DNA from: Pseudomonadota bacterium
GTDB taxonomy: Bacteria > Pseudomonadota > Gammaproteobacteria > Burkholderiales > Ferrovaceae
Reading direction: 5' to 3'
Length of the DNA stretch: 64,000 nt
NCBI GenBank assembly: GCA_028873535.1
Contig: JAGWIJ010000003.1
Location: 1 to 64,000, forward strand
Positions 34,551 to 44,772 of the stretch are shown one piece after another (within the stretch, counting starts at the first letter, position 1; every line of letters begins with the position of its first letter). Made by a program: the position numbers and the translations under genes. The notes under the pieces are model-generated. The model was not told the DNA's origin. It searched no databases and saw nothing but the letters and a program-made list of their open reading frames with translations.

Positions 34551-35168
34551 TCAAAACCAGCTTTCGGGGATGAACAGCACGTCTCCCGGTCGTATGTCCA
34601 CGTTGGCGCTGATGTCACCCCGGCGCACCAGGTCCTCGAGCCGCACCGACAACTGCTCGTTGCCGCTGGCGCGCACGATGGTCGCGCGATTGCCGTCCGC
34701 GAAATCGGTCAGGCCGCCGACGGCGATCAGCACATCGAGCAGGGTCATGCTCTGGCGGTAGGCCAGCGCCTGCGGCTTCGAGACCTGCCCCAGGACGCGC
34801 ACCTGCTGGGCGTATGGGCCGGCGAAATTCTGCACAATCACCGTGACCACCGGTTCCTTCAGGTAGCGGGCCAGTGACTTTTCGATGTCACGTGCCAGTT
34901 GCGTGGGTGTCTTGCCGCTGGCCTGCAGATCCTCGACCAGTGGCGCAGAGACCTTGCCGTCCGGCCTGACCGGCACCGGGCCTGAGAATTCCGGGTTGTG
35001 CCAGACCACGACATTGAGCAGGTCGCCGGGGCCGAGCAGGTAGTCGGCGTCCGCGCTGCCGCTGGCATGCGTCGGTGCCGGCGGAAAGGTCTGATGGGCG
35101 CAGGCCGTGACGAGGCAGAGTGCAAACAGCGCGGCGACGACGTTGAGCAGATTTTTGAGCGCGACCAT
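34551..35168 (-). CDS. epsE: XrtA system polysaccharide export lipoprotein (OPX, Wza-like)
   Basis: A 205-residue protein with a lipoprotein signal ending LVTAC (Cys23), a Poly_export domain (YLLGPGDLLNVVVWHNPEFSG through VTVIVQNFAG) and a SLBB domain (VRVLGQVSKPQAL, LIAVGG, DIRPGDVLFIPESWF). It is shorter than E. coli Wza and lacks the C-terminal membrane-spanning helix, so it probably works with the separate outer-membrane barrel at 30377. AGG lies eight bases before ATG 35168. Confidence 0.88.
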   Translation of the reverse strand: MVALKNLLNVVAALFALCLVTACAHQTFPPAPTHASGSADADYLLGPGDLLNVVVWHNPEFSGPVPVRPDGKVSAPLVEDLQASGKTPTQLARDIEKSLARYLKEPVVTVIVQNFAGPYAQQVRVLGQVSKPQALAYRQSMTLLDVLIAVGGLTDFADGNRATIVRASGNEQLSVRLEDLVRRGDISANVDIRPGDVLFIPESWF

Positions 35169-35314
35169 GATTACCTGGGAATGTTGTTGGCTGTTGTGGA
35201 AACCGGGACCTGCGCGCCCCTTGCCTGTCTGGATCGCACTTGCCGACCCGCACGCGTCACCAGACGCATCTGGATACAATTTAGCAGATTGCCTGCAAGG
35301 CCCCATGGTTCAAG

Positions 35315-36712
35315 TCAGCGTGCTCCCTTGCGCCCGAGGACCACGGCCACGGTCTCGAACAGGATGAGCAGGTCGAGTGCGAAGGAATGGTTTTTGACGT
35401 AGTACAGGTCGTACTGCAGCTTCTCGACCGTATCCTCGATCGATGCCGCATAGGCATAGCGCACCTGCGCCCAACCCGTGATGCCCGGCTTGACGCTGTG
35501 GCGCGCCGCGAAATAGGGAATCTCGCGCGTCAGCGGTTCCACGAAGACCGGACGCTCCGGACGCGGACCGACGAAGCTCATGTCGTTGTTGAGGACGTTG
35601 AAGATCTGCGGCAGTTCGTCGATCCGCAACTTGCGGATCACGTTGCCGACGCGCGTCACGCGCGGGTCGCCGGCGCTTGCCCAGCGCGCTTTGCCGTCGC
35701 GCTCGGCGTCGGCGCACATGCTGCGGAATTTGTAGATCCGGATGATCCGTCCGCCCTGGCCGACGCGTTCCTGCGAGTAGAACACCGGCCCCGGGCTCTC
35801 AAGCTTGATCAGGATCGCGGTCACGATCATCACCGGCCAGGTCACGGCCAGCAGCGCCAGACTGGCGACCACGTCGAAAGTCCGCTTGACCGTGTCGCGC
35901 AGCCGCGTGTGATTGAAACCTTCGCCCAGGATCAGCCAGCTCGGGTCCAGCGCATCGACGCGCACGTGGCGCTCCACGCGCTCGAGGAAAGTGCTGAACT
36001 CGGTCACCTTGACCCCGCGCAGGCGGCAGTCGAGCAGTTCCTTGAGCGGAAGGACACCGCCACGCCGCTGCTGCACCGCCAGCACGATCTCGTCGACTCC
36101 CAGGCGCGACACAGCCTCAGTCAGCGAGGTCCCGGGCGGCAGGATCTTCGTCTCGGAAACGCATTGCACGGCTCCCGGCACGGCCAGATAGGCGACGATT
36201 TCCTCGTTGGCGTGCCGGCTTCCGCGCGCCGACTCCAGATTGAGGGCACGCGCGCCGGTGCCAATCACCAGGATACGACGCGGCCGCAGGCCGAACTCGG
36301 CACGCTGATACAGCAGCAGGCGGCAGGTACAGACGCCAGCAAACACCAGATTGAATCCCAGCTTGAGTTCGGCGTGGCCCATGAACAGATTGGGCAAGGC
36401 CATCGACGTCAGGCTCAGCACGCCCATGCAGAACAGGAACACCGCAAGGATGCGGATCAGCGGATGCGTCGGACGGTAGCCCGACCGGCGCATATAAAGC
36501 TTGTACGTGACCAGACACAGCAAGGCCAGACCCACACAGGCCAGCGCTGCCGGCAGGGGCTCCCCCGGGGACCAGTGCAGGTCCGTTGCGAACCGGAACA
36601 GGTTCAAGGTGACGCCGACATAGACAGCCGCGACGACCAGCAAGGCGTCGACTGCTGCCAGCCAGACCACCGGCATCTTCGCGGGTTCCTCAAAGGCTCT
36701 CGTAGTCGCCAT
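35315..36712 (-). CDS. XrtA-associated undecaprenyl-phosphate sugar phosphotransferase (initiating enzyme)
   Basis: A 465-residue polyprenyl-phosphate hexose-1-phosphate transferase: four N-terminal helices (about residues 15-125), a CoA-binding-like Rossmann domain (RRILVIGTGARAL), a fifth helix near residue 275, and the catalytic bacterial sugar transferase domain with KRTFDVV, the DE-containing core LRIDELPQIFNVLNNDMSFVG, GPRPERP and PGITGWAQV. It transfers the first sugar-phosphate to undecaprenyl phosphate to begin EPS synthesis (TIGR03013-like). ATG 36712 has GGA about 9 bases upstream. It heads the minus-strand EPS series. Confidence 0.88.
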   Translation of the reverse strand: MATTRAFEEPAKMPVVWLAAVDALLVVAAVYVGVTLNLFRFATDLHWSPGEPLPAALACVGLALLCLVTYKLYMRRSGYRPTHPLIRILAVFLFCMGVLSLTSMALPNLFMGHAELKLGFNLVFAGVCTCRLLLYQRAEFGLRPRRILVIGTGARALNLESARGSRHANEEIVAYLAVPGAVQCVSETKILPPGTSLTEAVSRLGVDEIVLAVQQRRGGVLPLKELLDCRLRGVKVTEFSTFLERVERHVRVDALDPSWLILGEGFNHTRLRDTVKRTFDVVASLALLAVTWPVMIVTAILIKLESPGPVFYSQERVGQGGRIIRIYKFRSMCADAERDGKARWASAGDPRVTRVGNVIRKLRIDELPQIFNVLNNDMSFVGPRPERPVFVEPLTREIPYFAARHSVKPGITGWAQVRYAYAASIEDTVEKLQYDLYYVKNHSFALDLLILFETVAVVLGRKGAR

Positions 36713-37393
36713 CTTTTGTTCCAACCCTAAGAGTCGCGCGCGTCAGCATTGCGCGGTCAGTTGCATTCATATTCTTTTTAACACGCCACTTCCTTGATCA
36801 GAGTCATTCCCGGGCGAAGTGACACAAGTTGACATCCGTGAAGAATCGATGAATTACGCCGTGTGGCGGAAATGCAATCGCTCCATGCACAACAATCCCA
36901 AGCTGCCCACTTGGGCGCGATACCGCAACCGAATGTCAGGCACCCTGCTCACCTTGACCTTCGGCTTCCCCGCAGCCACTGTGCCGCATGGCTTGGCTGG
37001 CTGCGTGCGGGCGCTTTCGGGCGCTGGCCTCAACCGGACGCGGCAGTCAATCCCCGGCGCGATGTTTCACTCGGATTACAAAACATTACCCATGGAAGAC
37101 GGTCGCTCGTATTCTTTGCGCGGAGATTGTTCCACGGCGATGGTGCGAAAGTTGTGCGCGAATGAAAATGGGGGGGCGTAGTCGCGAAATACAGTCAATT
37201 ACCCGTCTTGCCGCCGCAATCGACCTAAGGTGTTTACCTTGCATTGGCCGCGTCCGTGCCCCCTTTTCTGGCGGGCTATCCGGATCGGCCGGTGGCCGCC
37301 CGGACGCCCCGTCCGGCCGTCCTGCGACGGGCGGCACCAAGGGAAGTGCGCGTCTTCCGCTATACTTGCAGGATTGCCCAGAGCTCCAAGCCC
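36713..37393. promoter_or_regulatory. Long divergent intergenic region, EPS promoter side
   Basis: About 680 bases between the EPS sugar transferase (minus) and the FmdB-family gene (plus). The part next to the EPS gene is comparatively AT-rich. It contains a sigma-54-like site on the minus strand (36971-36986) and the element TGACATCCGTGAAG (36830-36843). Several open frames of 60-215 codons cross it, but none has a domain, a signal peptide or a believable start, so no gene is called. Confidence 0.5.
36971..36986 (-). promoter_or_regulatory. Sigma-54-like promoter candidate for the EPS operon
   Basis: On the minus strand the sequence reads CGGCACAGTGGCTGCG, matching GGCAC and TGC of TGGCACGNNNNTTGCW with the correct 10-base GG-GC spacing; mismatches are at positions 1, 7, 12 and 16. 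It is about 260 bases upstream of the sugar transferase ATG. It is weaker than the 856 site. Confidence 0.35.
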
Positions 37394-37741
37394 ATGCCTA
37401 TCTACGAATACCGTTGTGGCCAGTGCGGTCACGAAGTCGAATTGCTGCGAAAGGTGTCGGATCCGCCCGCGGTCGAATGCCCGGCCTGCCATGCCGCTGC
37501 GCTGCAGAAGAAGGTCACCGCTGCCGGCTTCCAGCTCAAGGGCACGGGCTGGTATGTGACAGATTTCCGTGGCGGCAGCAGTGGTGCTGCGCGCCCCGAG
37601 GCTGCGGCCGCCAGCGCACCCGCATCGGCCACTGAAGCGCCGGCCGCCGCTGCCGGCGCCGCCGCCAGTGACGCCCCGGCAGTCCCGGCAGCGACCGCAA
37701 CGCCGGCCGCCCCGGCGCCCACTACCGGCGGCGCGTCTTGA
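37394..37741 (+). CDS. FmdB family zinc-ribbon protein
   Basis: A 115-residue protein beginning [18 protein letters not shown], with two CxxC pairs (Cys8/Cys11 and Cys29/Cys32, ECPACH) that form a zinc ribbon, followed by [20 protein letters not shown], the conserved FmdB tail motif. After residue 60 the protein is a low-complexity Ala/Pro/Ser tail. It is a putative regulatory or nucleic-acid-binding small protein of unknown function. It stands first in the conserved betaproteobacterial fmdB - DUF502 - aspS - nudB series. Confidence 0.88.
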   Translation: MPIYEYRCGQCGHEVELLRKVSDPPAVECPACHAAALQKKVTAAGFQLKGTGWYVTDFRGGSSGAARPEAAAASAPASATEAPAAAAGAAASDAPAVPAATATPAAPAPTTGGAS

Positions 37742-37746
37742 TTCAC

Positions 37747-38373
37747 ATGCGCCGCTACTTCATGGCCGGTCTGCTGGTCTGGATCCCGCTCGGCATCACG
37801 CTATGGGTGGTGCGTCTGATCCTGGTCACGACCGACGAGACCCTGTCGCTGATCCCGCCTTCCTGGCGCCCCGAGGCACTGGTCGGCCACAATCTGCCCG
37901 GCGCCGGCCTGCTGATCGCACTGGCGGTGATCCTGCTGACCGGGGTGGTGGTGGCCAACTACGTCGGGCGGCGTCTGTTGCGCTTCGGCGAAGGCCTGCT
38001 GGTGCACATCCCGGTGGTGAAGTCGATCTATGGCGGCGTCAAGCAGGTCAGCGAAACGCTGTTCTCCAGCGAAGGCCAGGCCTTCCGTCAGGCCCTGCTG
38101 GTGCAGTACCCGCGCCACGGCAGCTGGACCATCGCGTTCCAGACCGGGGTTGTGGGCGGCGAGGTGGCGCGCGCACTCGATGGCGAGCACGTCAGTGTCT
38201 ATGTGCCGACCACACCCAACCCGACCTCGGGCTTTTTCCTCATCATGCCGCGCAGCGAAGTGATCGAGCTTGGCATGAGTGTCGACAGTGCCCTCAAATA
38301 CGTGATTTCCATGGGGGTGGTCGGTCCGGACGACGACACCCCGGCGGTAACGCCCCGGCCGTCGGCCGCCTGA
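37747..38373 (+). CDS. DUF502 family inner-membrane protein
   Basis: A 208-residue protein with two membrane helices (about residues 7-27, [16 protein letters not shown], and about 53-73, [20 protein letters not shown]) and a conserved soluble part ([33 protein letters not shown]). This is the DUF502 signature; relatives resemble plant LIKE-COV proteins. Its function is unknown. ATG 37747 (MRRYFMAG) is preferred over a TTG at 37738 that overlaps the FmdB stop. Confidence 0.88.
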   Translation: MRRYFMAGLLVWIPLGITLWVVRLILVTTDETLSLIPPSWRPEALVGHNLPGAGLLIALAVILLTGVVVANYVGRRLLRFGEGLLVHIPVVKSIYGGVKQVSETLFSSEGQAFRQALLVQYPRHGSWTIAFQTGVVGGEVARALDGEHVSVYVPTTPNPTSGFFLIMPRSEVIELGMSVDSALKYVISMGVVGPDDDTPAVTPRPSAA

Positions 38374-38417
38374 GGCCGCATCCGCAGACCCCGTTCCGCT
38401 TTCGACCCGAGAATTCC

Positions 38418-40181
38418 ATGCGTACCGACTATTGTGGCGCCATTGACCGGCGTTTCCTGGGCCAGACCGTCACCCTGCAGGGCTGGGCCCATCGCCGCCG
38501 CGACCACGGCGGCGTGATTTTCATCGACCTGCGCGACCGCGAAGGCCTGGTCCAGGTGGTGTCCGACCCGGACAACGCCGCAACCTTCGCAGTGGCTGAT
38601 GCCGTGCGCAGCGAATTCGTGCTCAAGGTGGTGGGACGCGTGCGCCCGCGCCCGGAGGGCACCGTCAATCCATCGCTGCGCAGCGGCGAAGTCGAAGTGC
38701 TGGCCGATCACATCGAGGTGCTCAACGCCTCGCTGACGCCGCCCTTCCAGATGGACGACGACAACCTGTCCGAAACCGTGCGCCTGACCCACCGCTACCT
38801 CGATCTGCGGCGGCCGCAGATGCAGCGCAACTTCCGCCTGCGCTACAGGGCTGCGATGACGGTGCGCAAGTTCCTCGACGAGCAGGGTTTCATCGACATC
38901 GAGACGCCGATGCTGACCAAATCCACACCGGAAGGCGCGCGCGACTACCTGGTGCCCTCGCGCGTGCACGCCGGGCAGTTCTTCGCATTGCCGCAGTCGC
39001 CGCAGCTGTTCAAGCAGCTGCTGATGGTCGCCGGCTTCGACCGCTACTACCAGATCACCAAGTGCTTCCGCGACGAGGACCTGCGCGCGGACCGCCAGCC
39101 GGAATTCACCCAGATCGATATCGAGACCTCGTTCATGGACGAGGCCGAGATCACCGTCCTGATGGAGCGGCTGGTGCGCGACCTGTTCAAGCAGGTCATC
39201 GATGCCGACCTGCCCGCCGAATTCCCCCGCATGAGCTGGCATGAGGCCATGCACCGCTTCGGCTCGGACAAACCCGACCTGCGCATCCCGCTCGAGTTCA
39301 CCGAGCTTACCGATCTCATGAAGACGGTCGATTTCAAGGTGTTCCGCGGCGCGGCCGACCTGCCCAACGGTCGCGTGGCGGCGCTGTGCGTACCCGGCGG
39401 CGCGGCCATCAGCCGCAAGGAGATCGACGACTACACCACCTTCGTCGCCATCTACGGCGCCAAGGGCCTGGCCTACATCAAGGTCAACGATGCCAGCCAG
39501 CCCAACGAGTCCGGTCTGCAGTCGCCGGTGGTCAAGTTCCTGCCGGAGCCGGTGCTGGCCGAGATCGTCAAGCGCACCGGGGCCGCCAACGGCGACCTGA
39601 TCTTCTTTGCCGCCGACACCTTCAAGATCGTGTGCGACAGCCTGGGTGCCTTGCGTCTCAAGGTCGGCCACGAGCGCGGCTTTTCCACCGGTGGCTGGAA
39701 GCCCTTGTGGGTGGTGGACTTCCCGATGTTCGAGTACGACCCCGAGGACAGGCGCTGGGTTGCCCTGCACCATCCCTTCACTGCGCCCAAGGCCGGCCAT
39801 GAGGCCTACATCGAAAGCGATCCTGGGCAAGCGCTGGCACGCGCCTACGATGTGGTGCTCAACGGCTGGGAGATCGGCGGCGGCTCGGTGCGGATCCACC
39901 GCGAGGAAGTGCAGTCGGCGGTGTTCCGCGCGCTCAACATCGGCCCCGAGGAAGCACGCGCCAAGTTCGGCTTCCTGCTCGATGCCCTGCAGTATGGTGC
40001 GCCTCCGCATGGCGGCATTGCCTTCGGCTTCGATCGACTGACCGCGATGATGACCGGCGCCGAGCAGATCCGCGATGTCATCGCCTTCCCCAAGACGCAG
40101 CGCGCGCAGTGCCTGATGACCGACGCACCAAGCCCGGTCGACGAAAAGCAGCTGCGCGAACTGCATATCCGCCTGCGCTGA
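38418..40181 (+). CDS. aspS: Aspartyl-tRNA synthetase
   Basis: A full-length 587-residue bacterial-type class II synthetase: N-terminal OB-fold anticodon-binding domain ([27 protein letters not shown]), motif 1 around [23 protein letters not shown] (abbreviated, residues about 156-178), motif 2 [14 protein letters not shown], a GAD insertion domain (about 280-420) and motif 3 [14 protein letters not shown]. It charges tRNA-Asp; the bacterial form often also mischarges tRNA-Asn when GatCAB is present, which cannot be judged here. The gene follows DUF502 by 44 bases. Confidence 0.97.
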   Translation: MRTDYCGAIDRRFLGQTVTLQGWAHRRRDHGGVIFIDLRDREGLVQVVSDPDNAATFAVADAVRSEFVLKVVGRVRPRPEGTVNPSLRSGEVEVLADHIEVLNASLTPPFQMDDDNLSETVRLTHRYLDLRRPQMQRNFRLRYRAAMTVRKFLDEQGFIDIETPMLTKSTPEGARDYLVPSRVHAGQFFALPQSPQLFKQLLMVAGFDRYYQITKCFRDEDLRADRQPEFTQIDIETSFMDEAEITVLMERLVRDLFKQVIDADLPAEFPRMSWHEAMHRFGSDKPDLRIPLEFTELTDLMKTVDFKVFRGAADLPNGRVAALCVPGGAAISRKEIDDYTTFVAIYGAKGLAYIKVNDASQPNESGLQSPVVKFLPEPVLAEIVKRTGAANGDLIFFAADTFKIVCDSLGALRLKVGHERGFSTGGWKPLWVVDFPMFEYDPEDRRWVALHHPFTAPKAGHEAYIESDPGQALARAYDVVLNGWEIGGGSVRIHREEVQSAVFRALNIGPEEARAKFGFLLDALQYGAPPHGGIAFGFDRLTAMMTGAEQIRDVIAFPKTQRAQCLMTDAPSPVDEKQLRELHIRLR

Positions 40182-40252
40182 CGCTGGCGCAGCAGGCCGG
40201 CGGCAGCGCCGGCCTGCTGCGCGCCACGTCGCCGGCGGTCCGGAGCGCTGCG

Positions 40253-40708
40253 ATGGACTTCAAGATTCCCGAGTCGGTGCTGGTGGTGATCCACACCCCC
40301 GAGCTGCAGGTGCTACTGATCGAACGCGCCAACCACCCCGGCTTCTGGCAGTCGGTCACCGGAAGCCTGGATCGGCCCGACGAAGCGCTTGCCGCGGCCG
40401 CGCTGCGCGAGGTCGCCGAAGAGACCGGCATCGACGCGCGTGCGCCCGGCCATTTCCTGCGCGACTGGCGGCGCTCGGCCAGCTACGAGATCTTCCCGCA
40501 GTGGCGCCACCGCTACGCGCCGGGCGTGACGCGCAACGTCGAACATGTGTTCAGCCTGGAGATTCCTGCCGTGCGTGCGGTGCTGCTGGCGCCGCACGAG
40601 CACATCGCCCAGCAGTGGCTGCCGCAGCAGCAGGCCGCTGCGCTGGCTTTCAGCCACACCAACCGCGACGCCATCCTGGCGCTGTCCGAGGCCCCCTGGC
40701 GGGCCTAG
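40253..40708 (+). CDS. nudB: Dihydroneopterin triphosphate pyrophosphatase (Nudix)
   Basis: A 151-residue Nudix hydrolase starting MDFKIPESVLVVIHT. The Nudix box runs GSLDRPDEALAAAALREVAEETGI, with one extra residue between the Gly and first Glu compared with the canonical spacing. C-terminal EHIAQQWLPQQQAAAL and FSHTNRDAIL are typical of NudB, which removes pyrophosphate from dihydroneopterin triphosphate in folate synthesis. It follows aspS by 71 bases, the usual betaproteobacterial arrangement. Confidence 0.9.
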   Translation: MDFKIPESVLVVIHTPELQVLLIERANHPGFWQSVTGSLDRPDEALAAAALREVAEETGIDARAPGHFLRDWRRSASYEIFPQWRHRYAPGVTRNVEHVFSLEIPAVRAVLLAPHEHIAQQWLPQQQAAALAFSHTNRDAILALSEAPWRA

Positions 40709-40725
40709 GCCGTTGCTTCGGCCCA

Positions 40726-40749
40726 GGCCCGGCGCGGCCGCTCCGGGCC
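40726..40749. terminator. GC-rich hairpin between convergent nudB and argB
   Basis: GGCCCGG (40726-40732) and CCGGGCC (40743-40749) form a seven-pair stem with a ten-base loop, directly after another small hairpin (GGCCG/CGGCC at 40708-40723). There is no T-run, so it may act as a bidirectional barrier rather than a classic intrinsic terminator. Confidence 0.35.
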
Positions 40750-40765
40750 GGAACGGAACGGCGGC

Positions 40766-41765
<1,000 letters not shown>

Positions 41766-41812
41766 GGCCGCTGGGCGCCGTCCCTCGCGTTTCCACCTTG
41801 CGGAGAATTGCC

Positions 41813-42082
41813 ATGAAACACCAGACCACCCTTGCCAGCGCGCTTGCCGCGGTGATCGGCCTTGGCGCCCTGGCCAGCGCCGCGCCGGCGGCCGCGGAAG
41901 GCACCGAGCGCTGCTTCGGCATCGCCAAGAAGGCGCAGAACGACTGTGGCAATGCCGCGCATTCCTGCGCCGGACAGGCCAAGACGGACAAGGATCCGGG
42001 CGAATGGAAGCGCGTCGCCAAGGGCACCTGCCAGAGCCTGGGCGGAAGCCCCACGCCGCCGGCCAAGGGCGATCACAAGTGA
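41813..42082 (+). CDS. Bufferin-type RiPP precursor (DUF2282, BufA)
   Basis: An 89-residue precursor with a signal peptide (residues 1-28, cleaved after APAAA) and the DUF2282 core: four Cys at 34, 45, 52 and 73 in [18 protein letters not shown] and [12 protein letters not shown]2282 proteins are substrates of DUF692 multinuclear iron oxidases, which convert core Cys to copper-binding thiooxazole-type groups; the mature peptide is exported to the periplasm to sequester copper. CGGAG precedes the ATG by nine bases. The 3-prime end overlaps the DUF692 start (GTGA). Confidence 0.9.
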   Translation: MKHQTTLASALAAVIGLGALASAAPAAAEGTERCFGIAKKAQNDCGNAAHSCAGQAKTDKDPGEWKRVAKGTCQSLGGSPTPPAKGDHK

Positions 42083-42906
42083 CCCGTCTGCCGCCGCGCG
42101 CCGGCATCGGCGTGCGTGCGGCACACTACCAGGACGTCCTGTCCAGCACTGTCGAGCCGGCCTGGTACGAAGTCCACAGCGAGAATTTCTTTGCGGCCGG
42201 CGGTCCGGCCTGGCGGCTGCTCGACCGTCTCGCCGAGCGTGCACCGCTGAGCCTGCACGGCGTCGGCCTCGCGCTGGGCTCGGCCGATCCGCTTGACCGT
42301 GAGCACCTGGAACGGCTTGCGCGGCTGGTCGAACATTTCCAGCCGGCGCAGGTTTCCGAGCACCTGTGCTGGGGACACGCCGCGGGCTGGCACAGCAATG
42401 AACTGCTGCCCATGCCCTACACCGAGGAGGCCGTCGAGCATCTGGCCCGGCGCATCCGCGCCGTGCAGGAGCGTCTGGGACGTCGCATCCTGGTGGAGAA
42501 CGTGGCCTGCTACCTGCGCTACAGCCATGACACCCTGTCCGAGTGGGACTTCGTGCGCGCCGTCTGCGAACGCGCCGATTGCGGACTGCTGCTCGACGTC
42601 GCCAACATCCACGTCAATGCGCGCAACCACGGTTTCGATGCGCGCGACTTCCTCGTCGGCGTGCCGGCCGGACGCGTTGCCGAGATCCACCTGGCCGGTC
42701 ATCAGGTGCAGGACTGGGGGCTGATCGACACCCACGATGGCCCGGTGGCGGCCGCGGTCTGGGAGCTCTATGCGGCGGCGCTGGCGCACTGCGGTCCGGT
42801 GGCCACGCTGGTCGAATGGGATCATGCGCTGCCGGAGTTTGGCGTGCTGCTGGCCGAGGGCGCTCGTGCCGACGCGCTGCTGGCGCGCACCGGGGCAGGG
42901 GCATGA
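42079..42906 (+). CDS. Multinuclear non-heme iron oxidase (MNIO, DUF692; BufB)
   Basis: A 275-residue TIM-barrel protein starting with GTG at 42079 (GTGA overlap). The metal-binding residues of the MNIO family are visible in order: [65 protein letters not shown] and [11 protein letters not shown], giving the His/Glu/Asp ligands for two or three iron atoms. It oxidatively modifies Cys in the DUF2282 precursor encoded immediately upstream. Length and motifs are complete, so it should be active. Confidence 0.92.
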   Translation: MTRLPPRAGIGVRAAHYQDVLSSTVEPAWYEVHSENFFAAGGPAWRLLDRLAERAPLSLHGVGLALGSADPLDREHLERLARLVEHFQPAQVSEHLCWGHAAGWHSNELLPMPYTEEAVEHLARRIRAVQERLGRRILVENVACYLRYSHDTLSEWDFVRAVCERADCGLLLDVANIHVNARNHGFDARDFLVGVPAGRVAEIHLAGHQVQDWGLIDTHDGPVAAAVWELYAAALAHCGPVATLVEWDHALPEFGVLLAEGARADALLARTGAGA

Positions 42907-43715
42907 GCGGGGCTCGAGGCGGTCCCGTCGCGCCCGGCCTGGCCGCCCTGCAGCATGCCTTTGCGGCCTGGCTGCGCAGCGACCACGCAGCCGTGCCGCC
43001 ACCGCTGCGAGCCGTCGTCCGTCCGCACGGCGCGGATCAGGCCGAACGCCTGGCCATCTACCGGCGCAGTTCGCGCCATGCGCAGCGCCAGGCGCTGGCA
43101 GCGGCGTACCCGGTGATCGCCGCGCTGCTCGGCGCGGAACTCTTCCAGGCCCTGTGCGAGGACCATCTGCGCGTGCCCGGCTCGCGCGCTGGCGATCTGC
43201 ACTGCCTGGGGGAAGGATTCTGCGACACCCTGCGCGCCGAAGCGGCCTGCGCGGGTCTGGACTTTCTGCCGGAGGTGGCGCGTCTGGAGTGGCTGGTGCA
43301 TCGCAGTTTCTTCGCTGCCGACCAGACATCCGCTGTTGCGCTCGATCCGGGCGTCATCGCGCCGCACGAACTGCCGCGGCTGCGTCCGATCCTGGCGCCA
43401 GGGCTGGCCCTGCTGGCCTGCGCAACGCCGGCGGGGCGGATCTGGCGCGCGCACCAGCCGGACAGCCCCGAGCGGCTGGCCGACATCGACCCGGCGGCCG
43501 GACCCGAATGGCTGGCGGTGCGCCGGGTCGCCGCCGGCGTCTGCCTGGACAGCCTGTCGGCACAGGAATTCGCATTGCTGGAGGCGCTCGAACGGGGGCT
43601 GACCCTGGCGCAGGCGCTTGATGCCCTCAATGCGCCGGCGCCGCCGCTGGCGGCGTGGCTGCCGCGCTGGCTGCAGTCGGGCCTGGTGCTGGGGCTGACG
43701 CTGGCTGACGGCTGA
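42903..43715 (+). CDS. DUF2063 MNIO partner protein (BufC)
   Basis: A 270-residue protein beginning with the DUF2063 domain (LQHAFAAWLRSD, ERLAIYRRSSRHAQRQALAAAYPVIAALLG, residues about 15-100) followed by a C-terminal RRE-like helical and winged part (EFALLEALERGLTLAQAL). In MNIO pathways the DUF2063 partner binds the precursor and presents it to the oxidase. ATGA overlap with bufB implies coupled synthesis. Its last 89 bases are antisense to the end of the aminopeptidase gene. Confidence 0.9.
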   Translation: MSGARGGPVAPGLAALQHAFAAWLRSDHAAVPPPLRAVVRPHGADQAERLAIYRRSSRHAQRQALAAAYPVIAALLGAELFQALCEDHLRVPGSRAGDLHCLGEGFCDTLRAEAACAGLDFLPEVARLEWLVHRSFFAADQTSAVALDPGVIAPHELPRLRPILAPGLALLACATPAGRIWRAHQPDSPERLADIDPAAGPEWLAVRRVAAGVCLDSLSAQEFALLEALERGLTLAQALDALNAPAPPLAAWLPRWLQSGLVLGLTLADG

Positions 43716-44772
43716 GCGCCGCCTGCAATGCTGCGTGGCGCGCGTCGGCGCTTGCCGCCGCCAGACGCCGGACCTGGGCATAGAAGCGCGGCAGGTCGCC
43801 GTCCTGTTCGTGCAGCAGCACGCGGAAAGCCGGCACCAGGGCGGTATAAACCGCCACCGAAGCCAGCTGTGCGTTGTTCACGCCCTCGTCGAACCAGTGG
43901 TCGTAGCCGGCGAATCCGCCCCATTCGGCCTTGCGCGCCTGATAGTCCTGTCGCATGCGCGCCAGCCGTTCAAGCTTGCCGGCGCGCTTGTCGGCGTCGC
44001 TGGCGGCACTGGCGTAGAGCGCCGTCAGGTCCTGCTGCACGCCCAGCACCAGCTGCAGGAATCCAGCCCGGCGCTGTTGCGACTGCTGCCAGCGATCCTG
44101 CAGATCGATCCGCCCCTGCGCGGCAATCCAGCGCGCCACTCCTTCCTCTTCGACGGCGGTGGCGAAGGCTTCGTTGAAGGCGGTATCCCCGGCGGCATAG
44201 GCCACCTGGTGCGACAGTTCATGGAACAGCAGGCGCGCGAGCTCAGGCTGCGGCCAGCGCACATAGGTGCTGAGCACCGGGTCGTCCATCCAGCCCAGGG
44301 TCGAATAGGCCGGCACGCCGCCGACATAGCTGTCATCGCCATCCTCGCGCAGGCGTGCCGCCAGCGCGTCGGCATCGGCGCGCCGGAAGTAGCCGCGATA
44401 GGCCACGCAGCCGGCGATCGGGAAGCACCATTCGCGTGGAGTGGTCGACAGTGGCGGCGCCGCGAACACGTTCCAGATCACGTAGGGCCGGTCGAGCGCC
44501 ACGTACGAGCGATAGCTGCCGTTGTCGGGCAGTGCCAGCGCGTCCACGGCAAAGCGGCGCATGTCCTGGACCTGGCGCAGGATCGCGCGCAGGTCGGCGG
44601 GCGTGGCGGCGTCGGCCACCACGGCGTCGATCGGACGGCGCTGCCGCATCAGGTCCAGGTGGCCGCCGAGCGCCTGCCAGTAGTAGCCGGTGCTGCCGCA
44701 CCCTGCCAGCAGCTGGCACAGCGCCAGCAGGCCGGTCAGCCGAGCCGCCGGGCGCAGTGGGTTCAGATCCAA
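43627..44772 (-). CDS. Lipoprotein zinc aminopeptidase (PF10023-type)
   Basis: A 381-residue protein from a TTG at 44772, with a lipoprotein signal LLAGC (Cys25). The zinc site is HELSH (His184, Glu185, His188) followed by [12 protein letters not shown] with the third ligand Glu201; family motifs [12 protein letters not shown] and [11 protein letters not shown] are present. It belongs to the putative aminopeptidase family common in Proteobacteria, probably on the periplasmic face of a membrane. The Ala/Pro tail overlaps bufC antisense by 89 bases. The start overlaps the coq7 end by ten bases, so the two are co-transcribed. Confidence 0.82.
   Translation of the reverse strand: MDLNPLRPAARLTGLLALCQLLAGCGSTGYYWQALGGHLDLMRQRRPIDAVVADAATPADLRAILRQVQDMRRFAVDALALPDNGSYRSYVALDRPYVIWNVFAAPPLSTTPREWCFPIAGCVAYRGYFRRADADALAARLREDGDDSYVGGVPAYSTLGWMDDPVLSTYVRWPQPELARLLFHELSHQVAYAAGDTAFNEAFATAVEEEGVARWIAAQGRIDLQDRWQQSQQRRAGFLQLVLGVQQDLTALYASAASDADKRAGKLERLARMRQDYQARKAEWGGFAGYDHWFDEGVNNAQLASVAVYTALVPAFRVLLHEQDGDLPRFYAQVRRLAAASADARHAALQAALSRQPASAPAPGPTAASAAATPPAAAPAH

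Noticed and set aside
36819-37181. Open frames of 100-120 codons in the region upstream of the EPS operon
   Set aside because: No ribosome site, no motif and composition unlike the neighbours; treated as non-coding.
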